This document shows, piece by piece, positions 15,714-24,657 of a DNA stretch of 26,073 nt. The DNA lies in the IMG/VR virus record IMGVR_UViG_3300035682_000172, positions 1 to 26,073 of that record; one strand, given 5' to 3'. The stretch's first letter is position 1; each line of letters begins with the position of its first letter. The DNA is from a virus. A model generated the notes under the pieces. That model did no database searches, was not told the origin of the DNA, and saw nothing but the letters and a program-made list of their open reading frames with translations. A program made the translations under genes and the position numbers.

Positions 15714-16180
15714 TGGGATATCCTTTAACTTTACCAGTAGGGTCCATTCTGTATTTTGATACAGGAACAGATGCAGCAACCCCAACTTGGACTAAAGTAT
15801 CTGAGCATAATAGAACAGCAATTAACCTTGATCTAAATAGAATTGAAAAAACTCAAAGAATGTCAAACGGATCATTGAGAAAAATCTGGATTGCCGACAA
15901 AAAAGAAATATCTACAGCGTGGAACGCTTTGCCAACATATAGCACCTTAACAGTAGATGGCGGAATGGGTGCTGAAGATATAAGAGCATTCTATTTAAAT
16001 AAAGGTAAGGGCACATTTAAAATTAAAATATCTTATAACGCTGTTACAGCAAGAGATGAAATTGTCCTAGCCTCATTTACATCATGTACTTTTAGCATAT
16101 CTAAAAGAAATGTTAGATCTAGCCTAGCTTCAGTCCCGCAAGAATTTTGGGATGTATCTCTTTCTTTAGAAGAGGTATAA
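15713..16180 (+). CDS. Distal tail / minor tail protein
   Basis: A 155-residue protein whose ATG overlaps the tape measure stop (TAATG), with GGGGAT as a modest ribosome site. It is beta-rich and has a tail-tube-like pattern: SILYFDTGTD, NRTAINLDLNRIEKTQRMSNGSLRKIW, then GTFKIKISYN and a C-terminal FWDVSLSLEEV. The first gene after the tape measure normally encodes the distal tail protein that forms the ring between tube and hub, so that is the likely role. The fold guess and position agree, but no signature motif is decisive. Confidence 0.6.
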   Translation: MGYPLTLPVGSILYFDTGTDAATPTWTKVSEHNRTAINLDLNRIEKTQRMSNGSLRKIWIADKKEISTAWNALPTYSTLTVDGGMGAEDIRAFYLNKGKGTFKIKISYNAVTARDEIVLASFTSCTFSISKRNVRSSLASVPQEFWDVSLSLEEV

Positions 16181-16181
16181 A

Positions 16182-19100
16182 GTGATAACAGTATCTCCAG
16201 CCACCGCTACCGCATTAAATAAATCAGTAAATGTCTCTATGGTAAATGGATGTCACATTGAGTACAATATGAACGACTTGATCCTGAAAACGGCTGTAAC
16301 GGCTCCTGAAGGCGTTATAACGGCAACCCTGACCAAGGATGGACAGGCATATAAGCCATTTGAGAAGCTATTTCCTATAACCAGTATCATCGATCCAAGA
16401 CGCCCAAAGGTCGCTGGAGTTCAATATATGATTCTTGGAGACCCAAGCGTACCTGCAACTCTTGCCGCAACTGGGATAGGAAGTGCCAGTACCTACGCAT
16501 CTAGCAAAGAGTTTGGTAAAAGACTTTATTTCTCTAGCACAAAGACAGCTTACAAATACTGGGTAACACCCAAATCCTCGGGTATGCTTTTATCTAATTG
16601 TATTTTATCAGTTTCTTATCCAGCAGAAAAGAAAGCGGCTACAAATAAAATTGTTGTTAAGTTTGAGACATCCCACTCTAAACCTACTTCGTGGACAGTT
16701 AAACTTGTCAATTTGGCTGGAGCAGAATCAGCGCCAATCTACACAGGAACTACTTGCCCAGATTCGGGAGTAGTTAATTTATATTATAATGGAACCTCAT
16801 GGTCAACTACAGAGCCCGCTACAGTATCTGCAGGAGTAGATTTAAGCGGAATAAAATTACAGATTAACTCTATTGATAAGGTTGAGGGTTACCTAGGAAT
16901 AATTGAAATATCAGCAAGGCTAGTAAAAGATGTCACAAGCTCACTAGAGTCATTTGATATATCTCAAAACTCATCAGATTCTATAACTGGTCTAGTTCCA
17001 GTAGGAGATGTTACAGCAAACTCATTAAGAATGAATTTAAACGCCTATGATAGATCCTATGAGCATTACGACAAGGCTAATATTTTTAATAAAGAAAAGT
17101 TAAGTCTATATAAGAATATTACAATTAGGCCATTTGTTACTGTTGAATCAGAAAAAATAAACCTTGGAGTTTTTTATCTTGATTCGTATGAGGTAGATGA
17201 ATTTGGGGAGATTTCAATAAATGCACTAGACGGTGCAAGAGAGCTTCAGTACATTAAACCTCCAGACATTGTAACAAAAGACATGTCTTCAGTTGCAATT
17301 ATTAGAAGACTGCTAGACTCAGTTGGATTTACAAACTATAAATTTAATATTGTAGAAAGCGATAATTCAATAGTAACTCCGTTCTATTGGTTTACCGATC
17401 CTAAAAAAACATTGTGGCAGCATATACAAGACCTATGCAAAGATACTCAGATGATTGCAGTGTTTGATAATAACGATATATTGCAGTTCTATCCTAGAGG
17501 ATATATATTTGATAAAACAAAAACACCTGTATTATCTTTTAGATATAACAATACTTCAGATGGAAAGCTTGCAAACATATCGTCAATTGCAATTGAAAAT
17601 ATTCCCACTGTCAAGGCTATTAAGGTTATGTATAACCCACAAGTTACATCTAACTACGATGGTGGAGGAGATAATATTTATACATCTCCCGTTGTTGTTT
17701 TGGGAGCAGCGGCACTTATTAAAGATTTAGCAGCACCTCCAACAACTCCAGGTGCTGATTTAGGAGTAGTAACACTTTCACCAGTTCAAATAGCATCGTC
17801 TGCTAAACAGTTATATTCTTATAGCGGATACCTAGTTTTAGGAAAAGAGATAATTGAGTACGATGCAATTAAGTACATATATGAGCCAGTAGTTGCTATT
17901 CCAGGACAGCCTACTATTTCTAAGTGGATAACTTCTGAATCAGATGTACAGTCTGGGCAGGCACTAGCAAAACCAAATACATTTAAGCCAACAGGTGAAT
18001 ATAGAATTAAAACTAGAAATGCTTTTGATGTTGTTAAAGATGTTGCCGATTTAAAGCATAGTGCCGATACAACTTCTTTGCAGGCAGAATGGACAGGAAA
18101 GAGGTGGGAATCTACCGTAGGAGGAGCTGGATCATTTACAACCGATCAATCTGTATTTACACTACAAGAAGTTCCAGTTAAAAATGCTGACGGGACTGAT
18201 GTAAAGAATGAAAACAACCTGTTTTATGCAATACCTAGATCTATGATGACAATTTTTGCACCAGTTGTTAAATCACAACCAAATGCTACCGACCCAACTT
18301 TAACTGATTATATACAGAATACAAAGTATAGTCTTGCAACTATGAAAGCAAACTACTCTAAAGCGGATGGCACTGTAAGCGATAATTTTATTATTGGAAC
18401 AAACATGTACTTCCCTTTGCTTAAAAACCCTAAAGATAGCCGTGCTACTGGGGCACAAAGAACCATAGCAGGTTTAGCATTTTCATTAAGTGAAGATAAT
18501 ACAAGTGGATACTATTTATCTATTGCAACTTCTCAAAACTCTAATGCAGATAAAAGTTTTAGAGAAATTAACTTTTATAAGATTGTAGACGGGAAGCCAG
18601 TAAAAATAAAAGATCAACAAAAAGATGAAGACGGATCTATTATAACTGGACTAAATGGCGGAAGAATGTATAGGTTAGACATTCGTGCTAACTACTCAAC
18701 CCCTACTGTAGCTGCAGGACAGCCAACTCCAGGAAAAGTCTTAACCCTTAGAGTTTCTGTTAATAATAAATCTTTTGTGGTAGTTGATCAAGATCCAATT
18801 TCTATAACTCAAAAAGTAGGACTGATGTCACTTCAAGGTATTTCAGCATTTGATTATATTTACACATCTGCACTAACTCCTGAAGAGTTTGCTGGAGACT
18901 TATCTTTTGATCCATATAAAGGATTTTTAAGTGGAGAGTCAGCGTTAACAAAAACATTTGGAGACTTTATATTTAATAATAAATCAAAACAGACAAGCTC
19001 TACCTGGCTGAGAGAATTTGGGCCAGTAGCAAGAGAGCTTAGAAGAATAAAAGCTAGGTATACAACACCAGGTTTCCCTTTATATCCACAACTAATAAAT

Positions 19101-19601
19101 AATTCAGATGTAACAATTGCTGGAAGTTCAATAGATTCATTCTCAATGGATGTATACGTTTTAAATAATACTGGATCCTTTACTGCCTTAGCTAACAATG
19201 AAGAAAAGCAATTTGTTGTAGTTGGAAACTCAATTGTTTCTTCTGACTCTTTTGAGTATATTGATCCAACGCTTAGCGATGCTGACAAAATGGAGCAGAT
19301 AGGGTTTGACTCCACATGGATTCAAAGAGAGACCGAGGCAAAGGCCCTAGCTGACTGGATGAAAGATCAGTGGTCTAAGCAACAAAGCGTTATCTCTATG
19401 CAGACTTTCTTAAACCCAACAATTCAAATTGGAGATGTTATTGAGGTTTCTTATCCTGCCAACCGCCTATACTCTTCAGAAGACTCCCCTATACCAAGTG
19501 GCTTTGCTGCCAACAAGTTTGTTGTGCTATCTATAAATAGCGCATATGATAAGGATTCGCCACCTACAACTTCTATAGACTGTAGATCGATTCATATATG
19601 A
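16182..19601 (+). CDS. Tail hub / tail-associated protein (Tal-like) with lectin-like insertion
   Basis: A 1139-residue protein begun at GTG 16182, one base after the previous stop, with AGAGGT as ribosome site. Residues ~270-550 resemble the gp27/Tal hub: NLGVFYLDSYEVDEFGEISI, NALDGARELQYIKPP, SSVAIIRRLLDSVGF, TLWQHIQDLCKDTQMIAVFD and KAIKVMYNP are characteristic of siphophage hub proteins that close the tube and lead into the fibres. Residues ~690-900 (AGLAFSLSEDNTSGYYLSI ... RMYRLDIRAN ... LTLRVSVNNKSFVVVDQD) read as a concanavalin/LamG-type jelly-roll inserted in the C-terminal half. The last ~200 residues return to hub-like beta structure (NPTIQIGDVIEVSYPANRLY). No peptidase motif is seen. 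Confidence 0.75.
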   Translation: MITVSPATATALNKSVNVSMVNGCHIEYNMNDLILKTAVTAPEGVITATLTKDGQAYKPFEKLFPITSIIDPRRPKVAGVQYMILGDPSVPATLAATGIGSASTYASSKEFGKRLYFSSTKTAYKYWVTPKSSGMLLSNCILSVSYPAEKKAATNKIVVKFETSHSKPTSWTVKLVNLAGAESAPIYTGTTCPDSGVVNLYYNGTSWSTTEPATVSAGVDLSGIKLQINSIDKVEGYLGIIEISARLVKDVTSSLESFDISQNSSDSITGLVPVGDVTANSLRMNLNAYDRSYEHYDKANIFNKEKLSLYKNITIRPFVTVESEKINLGVFYLDSYEVDEFGEISINALDGARELQYIKPPDIVTKDMSSVAIIRRLLDSVGFTNYKFNIVESDNSIVTPFYWFTDPKKTLWQHIQDLCKDTQMIAVFDNNDILQFYPRGYIFDKTKTPVLSFRYNNTSDGKLANISSIAIENIPTVKAIKVMYNPQVTSNYDGGGDNIYTSPVVVLGAAALIKDLAAPPTTPGADLGVVTLSPVQIASSAKQLYSYSGYLVLGKEIIEYDAIKYIYEPVVAIPGQPTISKWITSESDVQSGQALAKPNTFKPTGEYRIKTRNAFDVVKDVADLKHSADTTSLQAEWTGKRWESTVGGAGSFTTDQSVFTLQEVPVKNADGTDVKNENNLFYAIPRSMMTIFAPVVKSQPNATDPTLTDYIQNTKYSLATMKANYSKADGTVSDNFIIGTNMYFPLLKNPKDSRATGAQRTIAGLAFSLSEDNTSGYYLSIATSQNSNADKSFREINFYKIVDGKPVKIKDQQKDEDGSIITGLNGGRMYRLDIRANYSTPTVAAGQPTPGKVLTLRVSVNNKSFVVVDQDPISITQKVGLMSLQGISAFDYIYTSALTPEEFAGDLSFDPYKGFLSGESALTKTFGDFIFNNKSKQTSSTWLREFGPVARELRRIKARYTTPGFPLYPQLINNSDVTIAGSSIDSFSMDVYVLNNTGSFTALANNEEKQFVVVGNSIVSSDSFEYIDPTLSDADKMEQIGFDSTWIQRETEAKALADWMKDQWSKQQSVISMQTFLNPTIQIGDVIEVSYPANRLYSSEDSPIPSGFAANKFVVLSINSAYDKDSPPTTSIDCRSIHI

Positions 19602-19605
19602 GAAA

Positions 19606-19614
19606 TGGTAGAAT
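19606..19614 (+). promoter_or_regulatory. Extended -10 promoter for a probable leaderless transcript
   Basis: TGG TAGAAT (19606-19614) ends 6 bases before ATG 19621, so a normal +7 start would fall on the A of the ATG. The gene has no Shine-Dalgarno sequence. The -35 region is poor (best 3 of 6 at 16-base spacing), which extended -10 promoters tolerate. It may be chance in AT-rich DNA. Confidence 0.4.
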
Positions 19615-19620
19615 GTAAAT

Positions 19621-19977
19621 ATGAGTAACGTGCAGAAACCCGCCTCCTCAACAGCAAAAGTACAAAAGCTTCTGCTCTTTCCTGGCGACCCTCTAATTAA
19701 AGTATTGAAGCCAGACTACTATACAATTGTTGATCCAGGCAGCCTAGATGTAATGTTTGAACCAGTAGACCCAGAAGATGAGGACTATATAGATCCAGAT
19801 GAGGAACAAGAAGAGGAAGAAAACAGTGGATTAAAGGCTCCTTCTCTATCTGACATAAGCTTAGTTAGCAAGACAATGGTTACGGATAAAAATAAAAATC
19901 AATTTGTTGAGTTTGTTTTTAATATTAAAAATAGTGGCGGAGATTCAGTGATAGGGGTAGAGGGCTATGGACAATAA
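19621..19977 (+). CDS. Small acidic tail-region protein
   Basis: A 118-residue protein with a basic, hydrophobic N-terminus (VQKLLLFPGDPLIKVLKPDYY), a strongly acidic middle (residues ~55-70, mostly Asp and Glu with Pro) and a beta-like C-terminus (ISLVSKTMVTDKNKN, then VEFVFNIKNSGGDSVIGVEGYGQ). No enzyme motif is visible. It lies between hub and fibre genes and overlaps the next gene by 11 bases, so a tail-tip or fibre-attachment role is plausible, the acidic stretch perhaps as a flexible linker. I do not recognise a family. The start at ATG 19621 has no ribosome site but sits just after an extended -10 box. Confidence 0.65.
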   Translation: MSNVQKPASSTAKVQKLLLFPGDPLIKVLKPDYYTIVDPGSLDVMFEPVDPEDEDYIDPDEEQEEEENSGLKAPSLSDISLVSKTMVTDKNKNQFVEFVFNIKNSGGDSVIGVEGYGQ

Positions 19978-20923
19978 CATAAAAGCATTTGGGGAATACA
20001 GATTCTACGAAGATAATAAAGAAATCTATCGTAGTAAAAATTTGTTGACTAAATTTGGCAAAAGGTATATAACTCAGTACTTAGCTGGTCAGTCAAATAC
20101 AAATCTAAAAGACATTGCTCTTGGCGTAGGAACTACCGCAGCAACAGTTAATGATACACAGCTAGGCTTTGAGTTTTATAAGTCTCCAGTTTCAATGAGC
20201 AGCATTGATATTCAAACAAGCTCATTAACAGGAGTAAGTACATACGGAGTTGTATACAAGACAACAGTTCCAGTAGACGTAGCTGGAATTATAAATGAGG
20301 TAGGTCTTTTCCCAACCGTATCTTTAAGCAGCACAGACTATGCAAGTAACTCCATTTCTACCTTTGAGGATAATCAAAGTTGGACAGATTCTACTGGAGC
20401 ATTTGCCCCAACAACCACGAATCCATTTCCTAAAATTGGAACATCCTATCTTTCAATCGGCGCAGCAGCATCTCAAACAAAAGAGTACTTCTATAATTTT
20501 AATATAGATGTATCTGGATACAGCGCATTAGACAGTTTAACTCTCGCATACTATCAAAATGATACAAACTTAGACTATGTATTTGTTCGAATGTATGATT
20601 CGAGCAACCGTTACTACGAGATTAGATACGCTGGAGATCTGTCAGTAGGGTATAAGGTTAAGTCATTAACTTTAAATAATCTTTATAGTAGTGGATTTGG
20701 AGTTGGAACACCTGACCAAACATCTATTGTTAAAATTTCTTGCGGTGTAAAGGCTAAAGCATCAGGAGCAACAGCAGCTTTATTTGACGGTATGAGAATA
20801 AACGATGAAGATTCATTCAGAACAGATTACGGCCTTATTAGCAGATCAGTTCTTGCAAACCCAATTACTAAATCGTTAGGAAAGCAGATGGTTATTGAGT
20901 ACAGAATTGGATTAAGCTTCTAA
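19967..20923 (+). CDS. Minor tail / fibre protein with jelly-roll-like domain
   Basis: A 318-residue protein starting 11 bases inside the previous gene with AGAGGG upstream. The N-terminal part (YRFYEDNKEIYRSKNLLTKFGKRYITQYLAGQ) is a pattern seen in tail fibre or tip proteins near baseplates, and residues ~40-110 look like a beta domain (IALGVGTTAATVNDTQLGFE, then INEVGLFP). Residues ~125-275 (FEDNQSWTDSTGA ... YFYNFNIDVSGYSALDSLTLAYY ... LDYVFVRMYDSSNRYYEIRY) resemble a carbohydrate-binding jelly-roll. It probably helps attach the fibre or bind surface glycans. It ends exactly where the next gene starts (TAA then ATG). Confidence 0.6.
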   Translation: MDNNIKAFGEYRFYEDNKEIYRSKNLLTKFGKRYITQYLAGQSNTNLKDIALGVGTTAATVNDTQLGFEFYKSPVSMSSIDIQTSSLTGVSTYGVVYKTTVPVDVAGIINEVGLFPTVSLSSTDYASNSISTFEDNQSWTDSTGAFAPTTTNPFPKIGTSYLSIGAAASQTKEYFYNFNIDVSGYSALDSLTLAYYQNDTNLDYVFVRMYDSSNRYYEIRYAGDLSVGYKVKSLTLNNLYSSGFGVGTPDQTSIVKISCGVKAKASGATAALFDGMRINDEDSFRTDYGLISRSVLANPITKSLGKQMVIEYRIGLSF

Positions 20924-23900
20924 ATGAAATACTATGGAGATGAAGTTGGCAATAGCCTTCCTGCTGATTTAGAAAAAACAAATGCTGCAGCAGCAGCTTC
21001 AGCTGCATCTACTTCAAAAGATTCTTATACAGAAAAAATAACTCTTAGGCTTGTTAAGGATAAACAGTATAAGTTTTGGTTTAAGTATAAGTATGAAGAT
21101 CCAGAAACAAAAGAAGTAAAATTAAGTGACTCATCTCCAATATGGAAAGAGTCCTTTACTATTCCTAATTTAACTAAAGCTGTAAAAAATTTAACATTAA
21201 CTTCAGGATTTAAATCTTACGGAGTTAAGTTTGATCTTGACCCTACAAGTGTGCAAGAAGATGTAGTAATACTTGAAAGCCTTACAAGTGATTTTGCTGT
21301 ACAAAATATTGTTTATGTTGGAACCTCTACTAACGTAACTATTCAAGCTTCCAGCTACGCCCCAAGGTGGGTGAAGGTTAGATCAAGAGATAGGTGGGAT
21401 GACTTAAATATATCAGAGGCAACTGCGGGCCCAGTTATAATTCTTAACTCTGAAATAGATACAACAAAAGTTCCAAAGGCTCCTACAGGGGTTTCAGTAA
21501 CTCCTTCAATTGATCCTGAAGATAAAAGTGGATTTAGTATAAAAATTGATGTATCTTGGACAGCAAGTACAGATGCAGATACAAATGGCTATGTGATTAG
21601 ATGGTCTGCAAATAACCCAGCAAATACAGCAAATCCTTTATGGGAGTATGGACAAGTAGATGGAAAAGCAACAACTACTTTTTCAATAACAGGATTAACT
21701 CCAAACACGGTCTACTACTGGCAGGTTACAGCAAAGAGCCCATTCAATAGTATTTCTTGGGACACAACAGTACCAGGACAAGTAGCCTCTGGAAGTTTTG
21801 GCCCAGTGTCAGATCCAAATGCACCAGCGGGTAATGTTCAATTAAGATCTATATTATCTATTGGCGGTAAAACAGCAGACCTGTTTAAAATAGGAACAGG
21901 TATTACACAATCAATTAATACATCTACAACAATTACTCCTACACAAACTGCGGGTACATATAATGGGATTATATTAGACCGATCAACAACAAACTTCGGC
22001 CACAATTACTGGCTAAATACTGGTCAGTTTAGAGTTGGAAGTGCAACCTCATTCTTATACTGGGACGGATCAGATGTTTATACGACAGGTAAGATAAATG
22101 CAACAGGCGGAGTATTTACTGGAAACCTTAGAGTAACAACAGGAAGCATAATTGCTGGCGGAACATTTGCACAAGACGGAACTGTGTCGGGGGCAAGAGT
22201 TGTTATGCAATCGGGTGGGCTTTACGCACACAGCGCAAATGGAGAGCAAAGCGTTTTTATTCAAGCCTCTGACGGATTAATTGATGCTCGTAAGGGATAC
22301 ATAGGCGGGTGGACACTTAATGCAACATCTACAACAGATGGATACATTCAGGGCCTTAATACAAAAATTGAAAGTAATGGAACAATAACTCTAGGAGATA
22401 CATCAGGAACACTGGCATCTATTGTTAGATTAAGTGCAAATGATCCTACATATAGAATATGGATTGGAAGCCAGAATGCTTCAAATGCTAAATTTAAGGT
22501 TGCAAAAGATGGAACTTTATATGCAACGGGGGCAGTTCTAGGATTAGGCGCAGGTTCAACAATTGAAGGTTATGCAACAACGGGCAGCCTAGATCTCTAT
22601 ACTTTAAAGACAGTAACCTCTGGAATAAATACCAGACTTACTGATGCAGAAGGTACATTAGCTGGAATACCTGGAACGATAAGTACATTGAGTTCAGGAT
22701 TAGCGACAAAGAATACAATTTTTGTTACAACAGATAGCACTCAGCCATTTGCAAACAGAGCTGGAGATTTGTGGATAAATGGTGGAGATCAAAATACTAT
22801 ATGGACAGCGTATGCAGCAGGACAAAATTGGACAGAAAAGCCTAACACAAAGTTGGCACTACAAACATCTTTAAATGCTAAATTAAATGCAAGTGCATAT
22901 GTTGTACAAAGTTCTGTAGATAATAAAATATCAGCAGACGCAGCTGGTTTTGAAATCTATTCAGGCTCTTCTAACTCTGCAAGCGGCAGTGGTGTTAAAA
23001 TAACTTCCACTGGACTTTTAGGATACAAAAATGGAGTACCAACTTTTACCATAACAAGTGCTGGGGATGCTACATTTGCTGGAGAACTTAAAGCAGGGAG
23101 TGGTTATTTTGGAACAGATTATACCAACGGTTTTGCAATCAGTGGTAATGAATTAATTGGAAACCCTAGCCCAGGTGGTGGAGTTACTCAAATAATTCTT
23201 AACTCACAGACTGGTGCAATTAGTGGAGGAAAAATTACTGGTGCCACGCTTGCAGGTAATACAATTACTGGTGGAACAATTACTGGATCAACAATTCAAA
23301 CAAGTACAAGTAGTACAAATGTTAAATTACAAAATTCTGGTGTAGATAGTTTACAGGTTACACTAAGTGGTACTACAGTAGGTCATATTTATGGTGTACT
23401 TGCTGGTGGAACTACTTCAGCAATAATTATGCAAGGTGGAAGCAGTGCTCCAAGTTCTTCTGGAAACACTTTTCCTAGAGCTTATATAGGATCATCTGTT
23501 GTTTCTATTGCAGCAGACGCAAGCACTTCTATATTACTAAATTCAATTGACAACACAACTAAACTATTTGGAAACGGAGGTATTTATACAGATACCGTAG
23601 GATCTTTTTATATGAGATCTGGAGATACAACGGCGGCAACTGCAAACATGCAAATTGTAAGCACCGCTGGAACAACATTTGGCAGGGTAGCTAGATCTAC
23701 TTCTTCTAGGAGGTATAAGACCGATATAGAAACAGTTTCTTACCCAGACGAATCTGTCAAACTGCTAAGGCCAGTCAAGTACCACGGAATAAAAGACATA
23801 GAACGTGGAGACAATACTTGGTATACAGGATTAATTGCAGAAGAGGTTGCAGAAATACCTGGACTTGAGTTATTAGTTCAATATAACGACGAGGGTCAGC

Positions 23901-23992
23901 CAGAAGCAGTAAACTATGCTGGACTTTCAGTAGTTTTAGCAGAAGTGGTTAGCAGAATTTTAAATAGGCTTGACGCCCTAGAAGCAAAATGA
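20924..23992 (+). CDS. Tail fibre with fibronectin-type repeats and self-cleaving S74 chaperone
   Basis: A 1022-residue trimeric fibre or spike, starting directly after the previous stop. Residues ~75-180 and ~183-297 read as two Fn3-like domains (the second with PKAPTGVSVTP, VSWTASTDADTNGYVIRW and FSITGLTPNTVYYWQV). The shaft (~340-900) is Gly/Thr/Ser-rich with strand repeats such as GVFTGNLRVTTGSIIAG and a five-residue repeat at 769-793. The last ~96 residues form a peptidase S74 intramolecular chaperone: SSRRYKTDIE places catalytic Ser927 and Lys932 at the family spacing, followed by VKYHGI, TGLIAEEV and NYAGLSVVLAEVV. Known members assemble the trimer then cut themselves off before the serine. 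Probably the receptor-binding fibre. Confidence 0.88.
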   Translation: MKYYGDEVGNSLPADLEKTNAAAAASAASTSKDSYTEKITLRLVKDKQYKFWFKYKYEDPETKEVKLSDSSPIWKESFTIPNLTKAVKNLTLTSGFKSYGVKFDLDPTSVQEDVVILESLTSDFAVQNIVYVGTSTNVTIQASSYAPRWVKVRSRDRWDDLNISEATAGPVIILNSEIDTTKVPKAPTGVSVTPSIDPEDKSGFSIKIDVSWTASTDADTNGYVIRWSANNPANTANPLWEYGQVDGKATTTFSITGLTPNTVYYWQVTAKSPFNSISWDTTVPGQVASGSFGPVSDPNAPAGNVQLRSILSIGGKTADLFKIGTGITQSINTSTTITPTQTAGTYNGIILDRSTTNFGHNYWLNTGQFRVGSATSFLYWDGSDVYTTGKINATGGVFTGNLRVTTGSIIAGGTFAQDGTVSGARVVMQSGGLYAHSANGEQSVFIQASDGLIDARKGYIGGWTLNATSTTDGYIQGLNTKIESNGTITLGDTSGTLASIVRLSANDPTYRIWIGSQNASNAKFKVAKDGTLYATGAVLGLGAGSTIEGYATTGSLDLYTLKTVTSGINTRLTDAEGTLAGIPGTISTLSSGLATKNTIFVTTDSTQPFANRAGDLWINGGDQNTIWTAYAAGQNWTEKPNTKLALQTSLNAKLNASAYVVQSSVDNKISADAAGFEIYSGSSNSASGSGVKITSTGLLGYKNGVPTFTITSAGDATFAGELKAGSGYFGTDYTNGFAISGNELIGNPSPGGGVTQIILNSQTGAISGGKITGATLAGNTITGGTITGSTIQTSTSSTNVKLQNSGVDSLQVTLSGTTVGHIYGVLAGGTTSAIIMQGGSSAPSSSGNTFPRAYIGSSVVSIAADASTSILLNSIDNTTKLFGNGGIYTDTVGSFYMRSGDTTAATANMQIVSTAGTTFGRVARSTSSRRYKTDIETVSYPDESVKLLRPVKYHGIKDIERGDNTWYTGLIAEEVAEIPGLELLVQYNDEGQPEAVNYAGLSVVLAEVVSRILNRLDALEAK
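23228..23302 (+). repeat. Five-unit 15-base repeat in the fibre shaft
   Basis: Five consecutive 15-base units encode G-K-I-T-G, A-T-L-A-G, N-T-I-T-G, G-T-I-T-G and S-T-I-Q-T (residues 769-793). The x-T-I-x-G period is typical of beta-helical fibre shafts. The near-identical ACAATTACTGG cores also make the stretch prone to unit gain or loss. Confidence 0.75.
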
Positions 23993-23998
23993 TATACT
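23970..23998 (+). promoter_or_regulatory. Sigma70-type promoter with extended -10, inside the fibre gene end
   Basis: TTGACG (23970-23975), a 17-base spacer, then TATACT (23993-23998) preceded by TGA, whose TGA is also the fibre stop codon (23990-23992). Predicted start near 24005, 16 bases before ATG 24021 with AAGGAG at 24010-24015. It would give the small coiled-coil gene and its neighbour their own transcript. Confidence 0.7.
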
Positions 23999-24020
23999 GT
24001 AAATCTATCAAGGAGATATA

Positions 24021-24179
24021 ATGGAAAAAATAGACCTAGTAGTACAAGCATTACAGCAACGTATAGGCGAGATTGTCTCACAATACGAGACACATATTGC
24101 TGTACTTCGTGCTGAAATAACACAGCTTACTGAAGCAAATAAATCACAGGAAGTTCCAGCGGAACAACCAAAGGGGTAA
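24021..24179 (+). CDS. 52-residue coiled-coil protein
   Basis: ATG 24021 follows a strong ribosome site (AAGGAG at 24010-24015, 5 bases from the start) and the frame closes at TAA 24177-24179. Residues ~4-41 (IDLVVQALQQRIGEIVSQYE, then THIAVLRAEITQLTEANK) have hydrophobic residues at heptad positions, predicting one long helix that would form a coiled coil; the last ~11 residues are Pro/Gln/Glu-rich and probably flexible. It has no membrane segment, so it is not a holin. Having its own promoter and lying between fibre and a possible lectin, it may be a fibre-associated or assembly protein. I know no family for it. Confidence 0.75.
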   Translation: MEKIDLVVQALQQRIGEIVSQYETHIAVLRAEITQLTEANKSQEVPAEQPKG

Positions 24180-24182
24180 AAC

Positions 24183-24623
24183 ATGGCAATATTAGAGTCG
24201 CAACCAGTTAATGCTGGAGATCCAGTAACATCAGACATTATTAATAAACTTGTGTCTGATTTAAACCTATTAAATAAGCAGACAACGTCTACATTTTCTT
24301 TAAGCTTAGCCAGCGCAGGAGAGGGTCAGGGAGGAACAAAAGTTTCATCAAAGGTGTATCACTCAACCATTAAAGTTAATATCGACCCAAAAACAGCAAC
24401 TTCGGGAGGCACTTGGACTTTTGATAAGGATACATTTAAAACCGCTCCTAGGTGCTGGGTTCAGCCAAGAAGCAGTGCTAAATTAACCCACCAACAACTT
24501 AACTTTACAGCAATTGTTGTCAGCGTTACTGCAAAGAGTATGACCTTTAGAGTTAGAGGCCCAGGTGGCACGGCTCAAGAAAAGGCAACTATAGAGTTTG
24601 ATTGTTTTGCTGTAGAAGCATAA
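24183..24623 (+). CDS. Small beta-rich tail protein, possibly H-type-lectin-like
   Basis: A 146-residue protein starting 3 bases after the preceding gene, with AAGGGG upstream of ATG 24183. Residues ~1-35 include a short helical segment (SDIINKLVSDLNLLNKQTTS), perhaps for oligomerisation. The C-terminal ~75 residues (GTWTFDKDTFKTAPRCWVQP, then NFTAIVVSVTAKSMTFRVRG and ATIEFDCFAVEA) give a strand order like H-type lectins: F-x-x-P-x-V, then an alternating strand before V-T-x-x-S-F/M. That would suit a host-surface glycan binder on fibre tips, in keeping with its place after the fibre. The lectin label is tentative. Confidence 0.55.
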   Translation: MAILESQPVNAGDPVTSDIINKLVSDLNLLNKQTTSTFSLSLASAGEGQGGTKVSSKVYHSTIKVNIDPKTATSGGTWTFDKDTFKTAPRCWVQPRSSAKLTHQQLNFTAIVVSVTAKSMTFRVRGPGGTAQEKATIEFDCFAVEA

Positions 24624-24629
24624 CCCCTA

Positions 24630-24657
24630 TTGACAAGCTAAACCAATATGTTACAAT
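24630..24657 (+). promoter_or_regulatory. Sigma70-type promoter with consensus -35
   Basis: TTGACA (24630-24635), 16-base spacer, TACAAT (24652-24657) preceded by TGT, an extended -10. It is the best -35 box in the window. Predicted start is near 24664, 48 bases before ATG 24712. A perfect palindrome overlaps the -10 and start, and a terminator lies just downstream. Confidence 0.75.

Noticed and set aside
17455-17730. 91-codon plus-strand frame inside the hub gene
   Set aside because: Leu/Ile-rich out-of-frame shadow of a well-supported hub region, no ribosome site.
18860-19315. 151-codon minus-strand frame inside the hub gene
   Set aside because: Antisense shadow rich in Ser/Leu, without neighbours on that strand or a credible start.
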